64,000 nucleotides of DNA from the NCBI RefSeq assembly GCF_003627215.1, contig NZ_CP032677.1, forward strand, positions 1,369,501 to 1,433,500. The letters run 5' to 3'. A program made the translations under genes and the position numbers. Every line of letters begins with the position of its first letter. Position 1 is the first letter of the stretch. Below the pieces are notes generated by a model. The model ran no database searches and was not told where the DNA came from. It saw nothing but the letters and a program-made list of their open reading frames with translations. The DNA is from Pseudomonas sp. Leaf58. GTDB lineage: Bacteria; Pseudomonadota; Gammaproteobacteria; Pseudomonadales; Pseudomonadaceae. Below are positions 16,697 to 26,329 of the stretch, piece by piece.

Positions 16697-17659
16697 ATGC
16701 ACACCACTACTGGCCGTTGGGGCTATGGCCTGTTACTGGCACTGCTGACTGCGCTGCTTTGGGGCATCTTGCCGATCAAGCTCAAGCAGGTGCTGCAAGT
16801 GGTCGACCCGGTCACGGTCACGTGGTACCGCCTGCTGGTTTCCGGGGGGCTGCTGTTCGCCTGGCTGGCGGCCCAGCGGCGCTTGCCGTCGTTCGGCAAG
16901 CTGACGACCAAGGGCAAGGGCCTGGTGGTGGTAGCCGTGCTTGGCCTGATGGGCAACTACGTGCTGTACCTGATCGGCCTCAACCTACTTAGCCCGGGCA
17001 CCGCGCAACTGGTGGTGCAGATTGGCCCGGTACTGTTGCTGGTGGCCAGCGTGTTCGTATTCCGCGAGCGTTTCAGCCTGGGGCAGGGCCTGGGCCTGTT
17101 GATCCTGTTGGCGGGGTTTGGCCTGTTCTTCAACCAACGTCTGGAAGAATTGCTGACCTCGCTCGGCACTTACACCACCGGCGTGTTGACCATTTTGCTG
17201 GCCACTAGCATCTGGGTGTTCTACGCCCTGAGCCAGAAGCAACTGCTGACGGCGTGGCACTCGCAACAGGTAATGGTGGTGATCTACCTCAGTTGCGCCG
17301 CACTGCTCACGCCTTGGGCACACCCCTTGGAGGCGTTGCAACTGAGCCCGGTGCAAGGCTGGCTGTTGCTGGCCTGTTGCCTGAATACCCTGGTGGCTTA
17401 TGGCGCCTTTGCCGAGGCGCTGGCGCACTGGGAAGCGTCGCGGGTGAGTGCCACGCTGGCGCTGACCCCGCTGGTCACCTTCGTCGCGGTGGCGTTGGCG
17501 GCGGTGGTGTGGCCGGAGTATGTGCAGGCCGAGGACATCAATGGCCTGGGCTATGTGGGGGCGGTGACGGTAGTGCTGGGCTCGGCGCTGGTGGCGTTGG
17601 GGCCATCGCTGGTGGCCGGTTGGCGCGCCCGCAGGGCGCGGTTGGCGCAGGTTCATTGA
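16697..17659 (+). CDS. EamA/RarD-type drug/metabolite permease
   Basis: A 320-residue inner-membrane protein with about ten hydrophobic helices in two EamA repeats, starting GYGLLLALLTALLWGILPIKLKQ. Conserved EamA features include the Pro-Ile-Lys in the first helix, WYRLLVSGG, LNLLSPGTAQLV and the second-repeat ASRVSATLALTPL. Members export metabolites or amino acids, but the substrate is not shown by sequence. The ATG at 16697 follows GAGCGAGG. Its C-terminus is basic (GWRARRARLAQVH). It stands alone between two REP pairs, converging with fumC. Confidence 0.83.
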   Translation: MHTTTGRWGYGLLLALLTALLWGILPIKLKQVLQVVDPVTVTWYRLLVSGGLLFAWLAAQRRLPSFGKLTTKGKGLVVVAVLGLMGNYVLYLIGLNLLSPGTAQLVVQIGPVLLLVASVFVFRERFSLGQGLGLLILLAGFGLFFNQRLEELLTSLGTYTTGVLTILLATSIWVFYALSQKQLLTAWHSQQVMVVIYLSCAALLTPWAHPLEALQLSPVQGWLLLACCLNTLVAYGAFAEALAHWEASRVSATLALTPLVTFVAVALAAVVWPEYVQAEDINGLGYVGAVTVVLGSALVALGPSLVAGWRARRARLAQVH

Positions 17660-17661
17660 TC

Positions 17662-17772
17662 GCCTGTACCGGCCTCTTCGCGGGTCAACCCACTCCCACA
17701 GGATTACCCCAAGGCCGAATAGTGTGGGTTCCCTGTGGGAGCGGGTTTACCCGCGAAGAGGCCGGTGCAGGC
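17662..17772. repeat. REP pair between convergent eamA and fumC
   Basis: GCCTGTACCGGCCTCTTCGC at about 17662-17681 is mirrored by GCGAAGAGGCCGGTGCAGGC ending at 17772. The inner arms CCCACTCCCACAGG and CCTGTGGGAGCGGG also pair. It may serve as a bidirectional transcription barrier between the convergent genes. Confidence 0.82.
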
Positions 17773-17782
17773 AACTGATTGT

Positions 17783-19177
17783 TTAGCCTTTACCTCCGGG
17801 CGCGAGCATGTTCTCCGGCCTTACCCACTGGTCGAACTGCTCATTGGTCAGGTACTTCAACTCCAATGCCGCCTCGCGCAGGGTCTTGCCCTCGCTATAA
17901 GCCTTCTTGGCAATTTCCGCCGCCTTGTCATAGCCAATGTGCGGGTTCAACGCCGTCACCAGCATCAACCCGCGCTCCAGGTGCGCGGCCATCTGTTCGG
18001 CATCCGGCTCGATCCCTGCCACGCAGTGCTGTTGGAAGTTGCGGCAACCATCAGCCAGCAATTCGATCGACTGCAGCAGGTTGTGAATGATCACCGGCTT
18101 GAACACGTTCAGCTGCAAATGCCCCTGGCTGGCAGCAAAGCCGATGGCCGCGTCGTTGCCCAGCACTTGGCAGGCCAGCATCGACAGCGCCTCGCACTGG
18201 GTCGGGTTGACCTTGCCCGGCATGATCGAGCTGCCCGGCTCGTTGGCCGGCAGGCGCACCTCGGCCAACCCGGCACGCGGGCCGGAGCCCAGCAGGCGCA
18301 GGTCGTTGGCGATTTTCATCAGGGCCACGGCCAGGGTCTTCAGGGCACCGGCCAGGCTGGTCAGCGGCTCGTGGCCGGCGAGGGCAGCAAACTTGTTCGG
18401 CGCGGTGACGAACGGCAGGCCGGACAACGCCGCCAGCTCGGCGGCGATGGCTTCGGCAAAACCATGCGGGGCGTTAAGCCCGGTACCCACTGCCGTACCG
18501 CCCTGGGCCAGTTCGCACACCGCCGGCAGGGTGGCGCGGATGGCGCGCTGGGCGTAGTCGAGCTGGGCAACGAAGGCGGACACCTCCTGGCCGAAGGTGA
18601 TCGGCGTGGCGTCCATCATGTGCGTGCGGCCGGTCTTTACCAGCTTGTGGTGGCGTGCCGACAGCTCGGCCAGCCCGGAGGACAGTTCGGCGATGGCCGG
18701 CAGCAGCTTGTCGTGTACCGCCTGCGCTGCGGCAATGTGCATGGCGGTGGGGAAGCAGTCGTTGGAGCTCTGCGAGCGGTTGACGTGGTCGTTGGGGTGC
18801 ACCGGCGCCTTGCCGCCACGGCCCTTGCCGGCCAGTTCGTTGGCCCGCCCGGCAATCACCTCGTTGACGTTCATGTTGCTCTGGGTACCGCTGCCGGTCT
18901 GCCACACGACCAACGGGAACTGGTCATCGTGCTGCCCCTCCAGCACTTCGTTGGCGGCCTGTTCGATCAGCCGGGCGATGTCGGCCGGCAGGTCGCCATT
19001 GCGGTCGTTGACGCGCGCTGCGGCCTTCTTGATCAGTGCCAGGGCGTGCAGTACCGCGAGGGGCATGCGTTCCTTGCCAATGGCGAAGTTGATCAGCGAA
19101 CGCTGGGTTTGCGCACCCCAATAGGCGTCCTCCGGAACTTCGACCGGGCCCAGGCTGTCTGTCTCGATACGGCTCAT
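17783..19177 (-). CDS. fumC: Class II fumarate hydratase
   Basis: A 464-residue iron-independent fumarase of the TCA cycle, homotetrameric and cytoplasmic. Signature segments are present: [33 protein letters not shown], the catalytic His region [17 protein letters not shown] and the fumarate lyase signature [15 protein letters not shown]. The ATG at 19177 starts at [15 protein letters not shown], the standard N-terminus, with GGAG nine bases upstream. Pseudomonads usually hold more than one fumarase, and the FumC copy is often induced by iron limitation or superoxide; no Fur box was recognised. Divergent from the DUF2059 gene. Confidence 0.94.
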   Translation of the reverse strand: MSRIETDSLGPVEVPEDAYWGAQTQRSLINFAIGKERMPLAVLHALALIKKAAARVNDRNGDLPADIARLIEQAANEVLEGQHDDQFPLVVWQTGSGTQSNMNVNEVIAGRANELAGKGRGGKAPVHPNDHVNRSQSSNDCFPTAMHIAAAQAVHDKLLPAIAELSSGLAELSARHHKLVKTGRTHMMDATPITFGQEVSAFVAQLDYAQRAIRATLPAVCELAQGGTAVGTGLNAPHGFAEAIAAELAALSGLPFVTAPNKFAALAGHEPLTSLAGALKTLAVALMKIANDLRLLGSGPRAGLAEVRLPANEPGSSIMPGKVNPTQCEALSMLACQVLGNDAAIGFAASQGHLQLNVFKPVIIHNLLQSIELLADGCRNFQQHCVAGIEPDAEQMAAHLERGLMLVTALNPHIGYDKAAEIAKKAYSEGKTLREAALELKYLTNEQFDQWVRPENMLAPGGKG

Positions 19178-19332
19178 TCTGTACGCACTCCTGTGTAGTT
19201 CGAAATCGCAGTTTAGGCCCTGTTTCGACCGAGCGGTTCCGTCGCTCGTCGTGCCACTTGAGCACATCGCCACCACGGCGCAGAATGCTCTACTCTGAGG
19301 TACCCGCCTCCCTCTCTTCTGAAGGAAATGCA

Positions 19333-19857
19333 ATGACCCGTCTCCGTGTCCTTTGTGCCGCCGTTGCCCTGGTTTGCGCCAGCGGCCAGGTGCTCGCTGC
19401 CACTGCCAGCCACAACGCTGCTGCCGAGAAGTTCCTGACCCTGGCCAACGCCGACAAGCTGGGCACCCCGGTGTACATGCAGGTTCAGCAGATGTTCGCC
19501 CAGCGTTTCGCCCAGACCAAGGCCCCGGCCGCCAAGCAGCCAGTGCTGGAAAGCTACCAGGCCAAGGCCAACGCCGCCCTGGACAACGCCATTGGCTGGA
19601 ACAAGCTGAAGCCGAAGATGGTCGACCTGTACACCCAGACCTTCACCGAGCAAGAGCTCAAGGACCTGGTCAAGTTCTACGAATCGCCGCTGGGCAAGAA
19701 AGTGCTGCGCGAAATGCCCAAGGTTACCCAGCAGTCGGCCCAGCTGACCCAGCAGAGCCTGGAGCCAGCGGTACCGGTGGTGAACAAGCTGCTGGAAGAC
19801 ATGACCAAGGAGCTGGACCCTAACGCTGGCAAGGCCGCCGCCCCAGCGAAGAAGTGA
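19333..19857 (+). CDS. DUF2059 periplasmic protein
   Basis: A 174-residue exported protein with signal peptide [22 protein letters not shown] and an all-helical DUF2059 domain ([27 protein letters not shown]). Function is unknown. GAAGGA lies six bases before the ATG at 19333, so the open frame upstream to 19258 is not used. The C-terminus is Lys/Ala-rich (GKAAAPAKK). The bolA gene begins ten bases downstream, so the two are probably cotranscribed. Confidence 0.85.
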   Translation: MTRLRVLCAAVALVCASGQVLAATASHNAAAEKFLTLANADKLGTPVYMQVQQMFAQRFAQTKAPAAKQPVLESYQAKANAALDNAIGWNKLKPKMVDLYTQTFTEQELKDLVKFYESPLGKKVLREMPKVTQQSAQLTQQSLEPAVPVVNKLLEDMTKELDPNAGKAAAPAKK

Positions 19858-19867
19858 GTACGCCGCG

Positions 19868-20164
19868 ATGACCATGCAACAGCGTATCGAACAGCAGTTG
19901 GCCGCCCTGGCGCCGCAACACCTGCAAGTGCTCGACGAAAGCCACATGCACAGTCGTGGTCAGGAGACCCACTACAAGGCAGTGATCGTCAGCGAGCAGT
20001 TTGCTGGGTTGAACAGCGTCAAGCGCCACCAGAAGGTGTACGCCACCATGGCCGAGCTGATGGGCCAGATCCACGCCCTGGCTATCCACACCTACACCGC
20101 CGAAGAGTGGGCCAAGGTTGGCGTGGCGCCGGCCTCGCCGGTGTGCGCGGGCGGCGGGCACTGA
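19868..20164 (+). CDS. bolA: BolA family protein
   Basis: A 98-residue BolA-like protein, which with monothiol glutaredoxins handles Fe-S clusters and in enterobacteria also acts as a transcription regulator. Family motifs are clear: DESHMHSRGQETHYKAVIVS, LNSVKRHQKVYATM and IHALAIHTYTAEEW. The His in IHALAIHT and the earlier His/Cys-loop region are the usual cluster ligands. It follows the DUF2059 gene by ten bases. The tail SPVCAGGGH is Cys- and Gly-containing and extends past the core fold. Confidence 0.88.
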   Translation: MTMQQRIEQQLAALAPQHLQVLDESHMHSRGQETHYKAVIVSEQFAGLNSVKRHQKVYATMAELMGQIHALAIHTYTAEEWAKVGVAPASPVCAGGGH

Positions 20165-20220
20165 AACCTTTTTGTTGTTCTGGTAGAATCCGCTTCATCC
20201 CAAAAGGGGGCTGCTGTGCA

Positions 20221-20278
20221 GCCCATCGCCGGCAAGCCGGCTCCCACACCTGTGGGAGCCGGCTTGCCGGCGATGGGC
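20221..20278. repeat. 28-bp perfect inverted REP before trhO
   Basis: Each arm is 28 bases (20221-20248 and 20251-20278), perfectly complementary with a two-base CC spacer. The arms contain CGCCGGCAAGCCGGCTCCCACA, the tail-to-tail P. putida REP type. It lies between bolA and trhO and could terminate the bolA transcript. Confidence 0.88.
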
Positions 20279-20351
20279 GCGCAGCGGCCCCTTGTTTATT
20301 GTGTAACCCGGTCCGCCCCTTACGAGGGCAACCACCTGGAGAACCTGCTTC

Positions 20352-21284
20352 ATGTCCCAACCCATCGTCGTCGCGGCGCTGTACAAATTCGTCACCCTGC
20401 AAGACTACGTCGAGCTGCGTGAGCCACTGCTCAAGGCCATGCTCGACAACGACGTCAAAGGCACCCTGCTGCTGGCCCACGAAGGCATCAACGGCACCGT
20501 GTCGGCCACCCGCGAAGGCATCGACGGCCTGCTGGCCTGGCTGCGCAACGACCCGCGCCTGGTCGATGTCGACCACAAGGAATCGTACTGCGACGAACAG
20601 CCGTTCTACCGCACCAAGGTCAAGCTCAAGAAAGAGATCGTCACCCTCGGCGTACCGGGCGTGGACCCGAACCAGGCAGTGGGCACCTACGTTGAACCCA
20701 AGGACTGGAACGCGCTGATCAGCGACCCGGAAGTACTGCTGATCGACACCCGCAACGACTACGAAGTGGCCATTGGCACCTTCAAGGGCGCCATCGACCC
20801 GAAGACTGAAACCTTCCGCGAGTTCCCCGACTACATCAAGGCCAACTTCGACCCCAGCAAGCACAAGAAGGTTGCCATGTTCTGCACCGGTGGCATTCGT
20901 TGCGAAAAAGCTTCCAGCTACATGCTCGGTGAAGGCTTCGAGGCGGTCTATCATCTTAAGGGCGGCATCCTGAAATACTTCGAGGAAGTGCCTCAGGAAC
21001 AAAGCCTGTGGGACGGCGACTGCTTCGTCTTCGACAACCGCGTCACGGTGCGCCATGACCTGAGCGAAGGCGAGTACGACCAGTGCCATGCCTGCCGCCA
21101 CCCAATCAATGCAGAGGAGCGCGCGTCCGAGCACTATTCGCCAGGGGTCAGCTGCCCGCATTGCTGGGACACCCTGAGCGAGAAAACCCGGCGTAGCGCC
21201 ATCGACCGGCAAAAGCAGATCGAGCTGGCCAAGGCCCGCAACCTGCCGCACCCGATCGGTTACAACTACAAAGCCGAGGCTTGA
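20352..21284 (+). CDS. trhO: tRNA uridine(34) hydroxylase TrhO (YceA, rhodanese)
   Basis: A 310-residue rhodanese-domain enzyme that hydroxylates U34 of tRNA, starting cmo5U/mo5U formation. An N-terminal acylphosphatase-like domain ([20 protein letters not shown]) precedes the rhodanese domain, whose catalytic loop [15 protein letters not shown] contains Cys178. A C-terminal Cys-rich segment (CHACRHPI and [11 protein letters not shown]) is typical of the Pseudomonas form and may bind zinc. Four bases separate it from the DsbA-like gene. The longer open frame starting at 20107 on this strand is only a different-frame shadow. Confidence 0.92.
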   Translation: MSQPIVVAALYKFVTLQDYVELREPLLKAMLDNDVKGTLLLAHEGINGTVSATREGIDGLLAWLRNDPRLVDVDHKESYCDEQPFYRTKVKLKKEIVTLGVPGVDPNQAVGTYVEPKDWNALISDPEVLLIDTRNDYEVAIGTFKGAIDPKTETFREFPDYIKANFDPSKHKKVAMFCTGGIRCEKASSYMLGEGFEAVYHLKGGILKYFEEVPQEQSLWDGDCFVFDNRVTVRHDLSEGEYDQCHACRHPINAEERASEHYSPGVSCPHCWDTLSEKTRRSAIDRQKQIELAKARNLPHPIGYNYKAEA

Positions 21285-21287
21285 TGC

Positions 21288-21920
21288 ATGCCTGCACGCC
21301 TGATCTATGTGATGGACCCGATGTGCTCTTGGTGCTGGGGTTTTGCCCCCGTGGCCGAGGCCTTGATCGCCCAGGCGCGTGAGGCAGGCGTGCCCACCCA
21401 GCTGGTGGTTGGCGGGTTGCGCAGCGGCGGCAGCGCCTTGGACAGCTCCACCCGCAAATACATCCTCGAACACTGGCAGGCGGTGGCCGAAGCCACTGCG
21501 CAGCCGTTCCGCTTCGAGGGGGCCATGCCCGATGGCTTCGTCTACGATACCGAGCCTGCGTGCCGGGCTCTGGTCACTGCCCGCGAGTTGGACGCCGAGC
21601 GCGTCTGGCCGCTGCTGGCGCTGATCCAGCGTTCGTTCTACCAACAGAGCGTGGATGTGACCATTGCCCCGCAGCTGGTCGAGTTGGCCGAACAGGCCGG
21701 TTTCGACCGCGCCGTGTTCGCCGAGGCCTTTGCCCGCGCCGCCACTCGCGCCGCCACCGTGGCCGATTTTGCCTGGGCCCAAGACCTCGGCATCGCCGGC
21801 TTCCCCACGCTGCTGGCCGAGCGTAAGGGCCAACTGGCCCTGCTGACCAACGGCTACCAGCCGTTGGAGCGCCTGCAGCCCTTGCTCGGCCGCTGGCTGC
21901 AGCAGGCCGCGTGTGCTTGA
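21288..21920 (+). CDS. DsbA-family thioredoxin-fold protein (CSWC motif)
   Basis: A 210-residue cytoplasmic protein with a DsbA fold. The redox motif CSWC sits at residues 13-16 just after the first beta strand (RLIYVMDPMCSWCWGF), there is no signal peptide, and the cis-Pro loop is IAGFPTLLAE near residue 180. FrnE-like or disulfide isomerase-like roles are possible; the substrate is unknown. It begins four bases after trhO and overlaps the ABC transporter start by eight bases, suggesting a three-gene unit trhO-dsbA-abc. Confidence 0.85.
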   Translation: MPARLIYVMDPMCSWCWGFAPVAEALIAQAREAGVPTQLVVGGLRSGGSALDSSTRKYILEHWQAVAEATAQPFRFEGAMPDGFVYDTEPACRALVTARELDAERVWPLLALIQRSFYQQSVDVTIAPQLVELAEQAGFDRAVFAEAFARAATRAATVADFAWAQDLGIAGFPTLLAERKGQLALLTNGYQPLERLQPLLGRWLQQAACA

Positions 21921-23745
21921 TGTGCCTGGGTCACCCGACCCGGTGCCGGGCAAGCCTCACACTGTGGCCGATCGACTGAGCTGGGCGGAAATCCGCCGCC
22001 TGGCCCTGCATCACAAGAAAAACCTCTGGTCCGCCAACCTGATTGCCGTATTGGCGGCTTGCTGCAGCGTGCCTATCCCGTTGCTGCTGCCGCTGCTGGT
22101 GGACGAAGTGTTGCTCGGCCATGGCGATGCTGCGTTGAAGTGGATGAACCAGCTGCTGCCGTCCAACTGGCAAGTGGCCGCCGGTTATATCGGCCTGATG
22201 CTCGCACTTACTCTGTGCTTGCGCCTGGCCGCACTGGCGTTCAACGTACTCCAGGCCAAGCTGTTCGCCGGCTTGGCCAAAGACATCGTGTACCGCCTGC
22301 GCATTCGCCTGATCGAGCGGCTCAAGCGTATTTCGCTGAAGGAATACGAAAGCCTCGGCAGCGGCACGGTGACCACCCACCTGGTCACCGACCTGGACAC
22401 CCTCGACAAGTTCGTTGGCGAAACCCTTAGCCGCTTCTTGGTTGCCATGCTGACCCTGACCGGTACGGCGGCCATCCTGATCTGGATGCATTGGCAGCTG
22501 GCCTTGCTGATCCTGCTGTTCAACCCGCTGGTGATCTACTTCACCGTGCAGTTGGGCAAGCGCGTCAAACACCTGAAAAAACTCGAAAACGACAGCACCG
22601 CGCGGTTTACCCAGGCGCTGGCGGAAACCCTCGACGCCATTCAGGAAATCCGCGCCGGCAACCGCCAGGGCTATTTCCTTGGCCGTTTGGGCCTGCGTGC
22701 CCGCGAAGTGCGCGACTATGCCGTGGACTCGCAATGGAAGAGCGATGCCAGCGGCCGCGCCAGTGGCCTGCTGTTCCAGTTCGGCATCGACATCTTTCGC
22801 GCGGCAGCGATGCTCACCGTGCTGTTCTCCGACCTGTCGATTGGCCAGATGCTGGCGGTGTTCAGCTACCTGTGGTTCATGATTGGCCCTGTGGAGCAGT
22901 TGCTCAACCTGCAATACGCCTATTATGCCGCCGGCGGAGCGCTAAGCCGCCTCAACGAGCTGCTGGCGCGTGCCGACGAGCCGCAATACCCGGCCGCCAG
23001 CGACCCGTTTGCCGGCCGCGAGACGGTGGGCATCGAAGTGCGCGACTTGCGTTTTGCCTATGCTGACGAGCCGGTGCTCGAGCACCTCGACCTGTCTATC
23101 GCCCCGGGCGAGAAGGTGGCAATCGTCGGTGCCAGCGGTGGCGGCAAGAGCACCCTGGTGCAACTGTTGCTGGGCCTGTACAGCGCCCAGGCTGGGACCA
23201 TCCGCTTTGGCGGTGCCAGCTTGCAGGAGATCGGCCTGGAAACCCTGCGCGAAAACGTCGCGGTGGTGCTGCAGCACCCGTCGTTGTTCAACGACAGCGT
23301 GCGAGCCAACCTGACCATGGGCCGCGACTGCAGCGACGAGGCCTGCTGGCAGGCGCTGCGCATCGCCCAGCTGGATGCCACCATCGCCGCGTTGCCGCAA
23401 GGCCTGGACAGCGTGGTGGGGCGCTCCGGCGTGCGCTTGTCCGGTGGCCAGCGCCAGCGCCTGGCGATTGCCCGCATGGTACTGGCCGAGCCTAAGGTGG
23501 TGATCCTCGACGAAGCCACTTCGGCGCTGGATGCCGCCACCGAGTACAACCTGCACCAGGCCCTGGCGCGCTTCCTCAGCGGCCGCACCACACTGATCAT
23601 CGCCCACCGCCTGTCGGCAGTGAAACAGGCCGACCGGGTGCTAGTGTTCGACGGCGGGCATGTGGCCGAAGATGGCGACCACCAGCAGCTGATTGCTGAG
23701 GGTGGGTTGTATGCCAAGCTGTATGGGCACCTGCAGCAGAGCTGA
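21913..23745 (+). CDS. ABC exporter, fused membrane and ATPase domains
   Basis: A 610-residue half-transporter of the MsbA/LmrA type. Six hydrophobic helices span residues about 30-320 (LIAVLAACCSVPIPLLLPLL; MLTLTGTAAILIWMHW), followed by a nucleotide-binding domain with Walker A GASGGGKST, signature LSGGQRQRLAIARM, Walker B VVILDEATSALD and switch His IIAHRLSAVKQADRV. The GTG at 21913 overlaps dsbA by eight bases; a later in-frame GTG is four residues on. Cargo (lipid, peptide, drug) is not visible. Confidence 0.86.
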   Translation: MLDVPGSPDPVPGKPHTVADRLSWAEIRRLALHHKKNLWSANLIAVLAACCSVPIPLLLPLLVDEVLLGHGDAALKWMNQLLPSNWQVAAGYIGLMLALTLCLRLAALAFNVLQAKLFAGLAKDIVYRLRIRLIERLKRISLKEYESLGSGTVTTHLVTDLDTLDKFVGETLSRFLVAMLTLTGTAAILIWMHWQLALLILLFNPLVIYFTVQLGKRVKHLKKLENDSTARFTQALAETLDAIQEIRAGNRQGYFLGRLGLRAREVRDYAVDSQWKSDASGRASGLLFQFGIDIFRAAAMLTVLFSDLSIGQMLAVFSYLWFMIGPVEQLLNLQYAYYAAGGALSRLNELLARADEPQYPAASDPFAGRETVGIEVRDLRFAYADEPVLEHLDLSIAPGEKVAIVGASGGGKSTLVQLLLGLYSAQAGTIRFGGASLQEIGLETLRENVAVVLQHPSLFNDSVRANLTMGRDCSDEACWQALRIAQLDATIAALPQGLDSVVGRSGVRLSGGQRQRLAIARMVLAEPKVVILDEATSALDAATEYNLHQALARFLSGRTTLIIAHRLSAVKQADRVLVFDGGHVAEDGDHQQLIAEGGLYAKLYGHLQQS

Positions 23746-23842
23746 ACCTGTCATAAAAAACCCAATCACGGCGATGGCAAATGGCCTACGCTGTGCTTGT
23801 CTGGGTTGATTTGCGCCTTATCTGCTCTGTGACAGGGACTCC

Positions 23843-26299
23843 ATGAAGGGACATCGCACTCTAGAAGCGCCAAAGTTGCTCGGTATTACCTGGCCCTTCA
23901 TCGCCGTTGTGGTCTTCCAGGTGGCGCTGGGTAGCCTCAGCCTTTATACGCTTTCGGCCGTGCGCGCCTATGTCGCCGGCGAAAGCCTGTGGTCGAAGGC
24001 GCAAAAAGACGCTATCTACTACCTCAACCTGTACGCCGAGACCCGTGACGACAGCGTCTATCAGCGCTATCGCCAGGCAATCACCGTGCCCCAGGGCGAC
24101 CACCGCCTGCGCGAGGTGCTCGACCAGCCCAGGCCTGACCTGGATGCCGCGCGCCAGGCCGTGTTGCAGGGCGGTAACCACCCCGACGATGTCGAGCGGA
24201 TCATTTGGTTCTACCGCAACTTCCGCAATGTCAGCTACATGCAGACGGCCATCGACTATTGGGACATCGGCGACGACTACCTGGCCAAGCTGGACATGCT
24301 GGCCATCGAGATGCGCGGCAGCTTCGCCGTTGGCCAGGTTGATGCCCGCACGGTAAGCGACTGGAAGGCCCGCATCGTGACCATCAACGAAGGGGTCACC
24401 CCGGCCGCCAAGGCGTTCAGCGATGCGCTGGGTGAAGGCTCGCGCATGTTGCTGCGGGTGCTGCTCATCACCAACCTGCTGACCGCGCTGTTCCTGATCA
24501 CCATTGCCTGGCGCCGTTCCAGCAAGCTGCTGGCCCAGCGCCAGGCCTTTGCCAGTGCCCTGCAGGAGGAAAAGGAGCGGGCGCAGATTACCCTGCAGGC
24601 CATCGGCGATGCGGTGATTACCACCGATGTGGAAGGCGCTATCGGCTACATGAACCCGGCCGCCGAGCAATTGACCCATTGGCAGGCCGGCCAGGCCCTT
24701 GGCCTGCCGCTGTCGGCGTTGTTCAGCCTGGTGGATGAACAAGCCGAGGAAGATGGCCGCAGCTTGGTCGAGCAGGTGCTCAGCGGCAGCCTCCAGGGCG
24801 GTGCCGAGCATGCCCGGCTGATCCAGCGCCTGGACGGTAGCACCGTGTCGATCAACCTGGTCGGCTCGCCCATCGTCAATGACGGCCAGGTCAGCGGAAT
24901 CGTGCTGGTGCTGCACGACATGACCCAGGAGCGCCAGTACATTGCCAACCTGTCCTGGCAGGCCACCCATGACGCCTTGACCGGGTTGGCCAACCGCCGC
25001 GAATTCGAATACCGCCTGGAGCAGGCCCTCAATGACCTGGCGCGCCAGGTTGGGCGGCATTCGCTGATGTTCCTCGACCTCGATCAGTTCAAGCTGGTCA
25101 ACGACACCTGCGGGCATGCCGCCGGTGACGAGTTGCTGCGGCACATTTGTGCGGTGCTGCAATCCGGCCTGCGCGAAGGTGACACCCTGGCCCGCTTGGG
25201 CGGCGATGAATTCGGCGTATTGCTGGAAAACTGCCCGGGCGACCAAGCCGAGCGCATTGCCGAGCAGTTACGCCAGATGGTGCAGAGCCTGCACTTCGTG
25301 TGGAAGGGGCGGCCGTTCGTGACCACGGTCAGTATCGGCCTGGTGCACATGGCCCAGGCCCCCGGCACCCTGGAAGCCTCGCTGCGCGCCGCCGACATGG
25401 CCTGCTACATGGCCAAGGAAAAAGGCCGCAACCGCGTGCAGGTGTACCACGCCGATGACAGCGAGCTGTCCATGCGCTTTGGCGAAATGGCCTGGATCCA
25501 GCGCCTGCATGTGGCCCTGGAAGAAAACCGCTTCTGCCTGTACGCCCAGGAAATCGCTCCGCTGAAAACCTTCGAAGGCCCGGGCCATATCGAGATCCTG
25601 CTGCGCCTGCACGACGAAAGCGGCCGCACCATCCTGCCCAACAGCTTTATCCCGGCGGCTGAACGCTACGGCCTGATGACCGCGCTGGACCGCTGGGTGG
25701 TGCGCAATGTGTTTCTGGTGATCCGCCAGTGCCTTGATGAAGGGCGGGAAGGGCCGTTGTCGGTCTGCGCGATCAACCTGTCGGGGTCGAGCATTGGTGA
25801 CGACAAGTTCCTTGAATACCTGCAGCGGCTGTTCGTCGAGTACGCCATTCCGCCGCGCATGATCTGTTTTGAAATCACCGAAACCAGCGCCATCGCCAAC
25901 CTGGGCAGTGCCATTCGCTTTATCAACGAGTTGAAGGGGCTGGGTTGCCGCTTCTCGCTCGACGACTTCTGCGCTGGCATGTCCTCGTTTGCCTATCTCA
26001 AGCACTTGCCCGTGGATTACCTGAAGATCGACGGCAGTTTCGTCAAGGACATGCTCGACGACCCGGTCAACCGGGCCATGGTCGAGGTCATCAACCACAT
26101 CGGCCACGTAATGGGTAAGCGCACCATTGCCGAATTCGTCGAAACACCCTTGATCGAGCAGGCCTTGCAGGAAATTGGCGTGGATTACGCCCAGGGCTAC
26201 CTGATCGAACGCCCCCAGGTGTTCACCTGTGACAGTCTGCAGCGCCAACGGATCGCCACCCGGCCTCTGTTGCAGCGGGCGCCTGGCACGTTTCGCTAG
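23843..26299 (+). CDS. Membrane PAS-GGDEF-EAL cyclic-di-GMP enzyme
   Basis: An 818-residue inner-membrane protein for c-di-GMP turnover. An N-terminal helix (residues about 14-36), a periplasmic sensor region of about 170 residues and a second helix (LLRVLLITNLLTALFLITIAW) come first, then PAS (ITTDVEGAIGYMNPAAEQ), GGDEF and EAL domains. GGDEF is intact at 453-457, with an I-site RxxD (Arg444-Asp447) at the canonical five-residue spacing, so it should be product-inhibited. The EAL motif reads Glu-Ile-Leu at 584-586 (EILLRLHDE), but NLSG, EITE, DDF, KIDG and QGYLIERP are kept, so phosphodiesterase activity is plausible. undA follows 30 bases later. Confidence 0.88.
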   Translation: MKGHRTLEAPKLLGITWPFIAVVVFQVALGSLSLYTLSAVRAYVAGESLWSKAQKDAIYYLNLYAETRDDSVYQRYRQAITVPQGDHRLREVLDQPRPDLDAARQAVLQGGNHPDDVERIIWFYRNFRNVSYMQTAIDYWDIGDDYLAKLDMLAIEMRGSFAVGQVDARTVSDWKARIVTINEGVTPAAKAFSDALGEGSRMLLRVLLITNLLTALFLITIAWRRSSKLLAQRQAFASALQEEKERAQITLQAIGDAVITTDVEGAIGYMNPAAEQLTHWQAGQALGLPLSALFSLVDEQAEEDGRSLVEQVLSGSLQGGAEHARLIQRLDGSTVSINLVGSPIVNDGQVSGIVLVLHDMTQERQYIANLSWQATHDALTGLANRREFEYRLEQALNDLARQVGRHSLMFLDLDQFKLVNDTCGHAAGDELLRHICAVLQSGLREGDTLARLGGDEFGVLLENCPGDQAERIAEQLRQMVQSLHFVWKGRPFVTTVSIGLVHMAQAPGTLEASLRAADMACYMAKEKGRNRVQVYHADDSELSMRFGEMAWIQRLHVALEENRFCLYAQEIAPLKTFEGPGHIEILLRLHDESGRTILPNSFIPAAERYGLMTALDRWVVRNVFLVIRQCLDEGREGPLSVCAINLSGSSIGDDKFLEYLQRLFVEYAIPPRMICFEITETSAIANLGSAIRFINELKGLGCRFSLDDFCAGMSSFAYLKHLPVDYLKIDGSFVKDMLDDPVNRAMVEVINHIGHVMGKRTIAEFVETPLIEQALQEIGVDYAQGYLIERPQVFTCDSLQRQRIATRPLLQRAPGTFR

Positions 26300-26329
26300 C
26301 TACACATCACAAGGATCAAGGAGCTGAAA

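Noticed and set aside
20082..21953. A 623-codon minus-strand open frame opposite trhO and the DsbA-like gene
   Set aside because: Antisense to well-supported genes and reads through a REP element; no domain.
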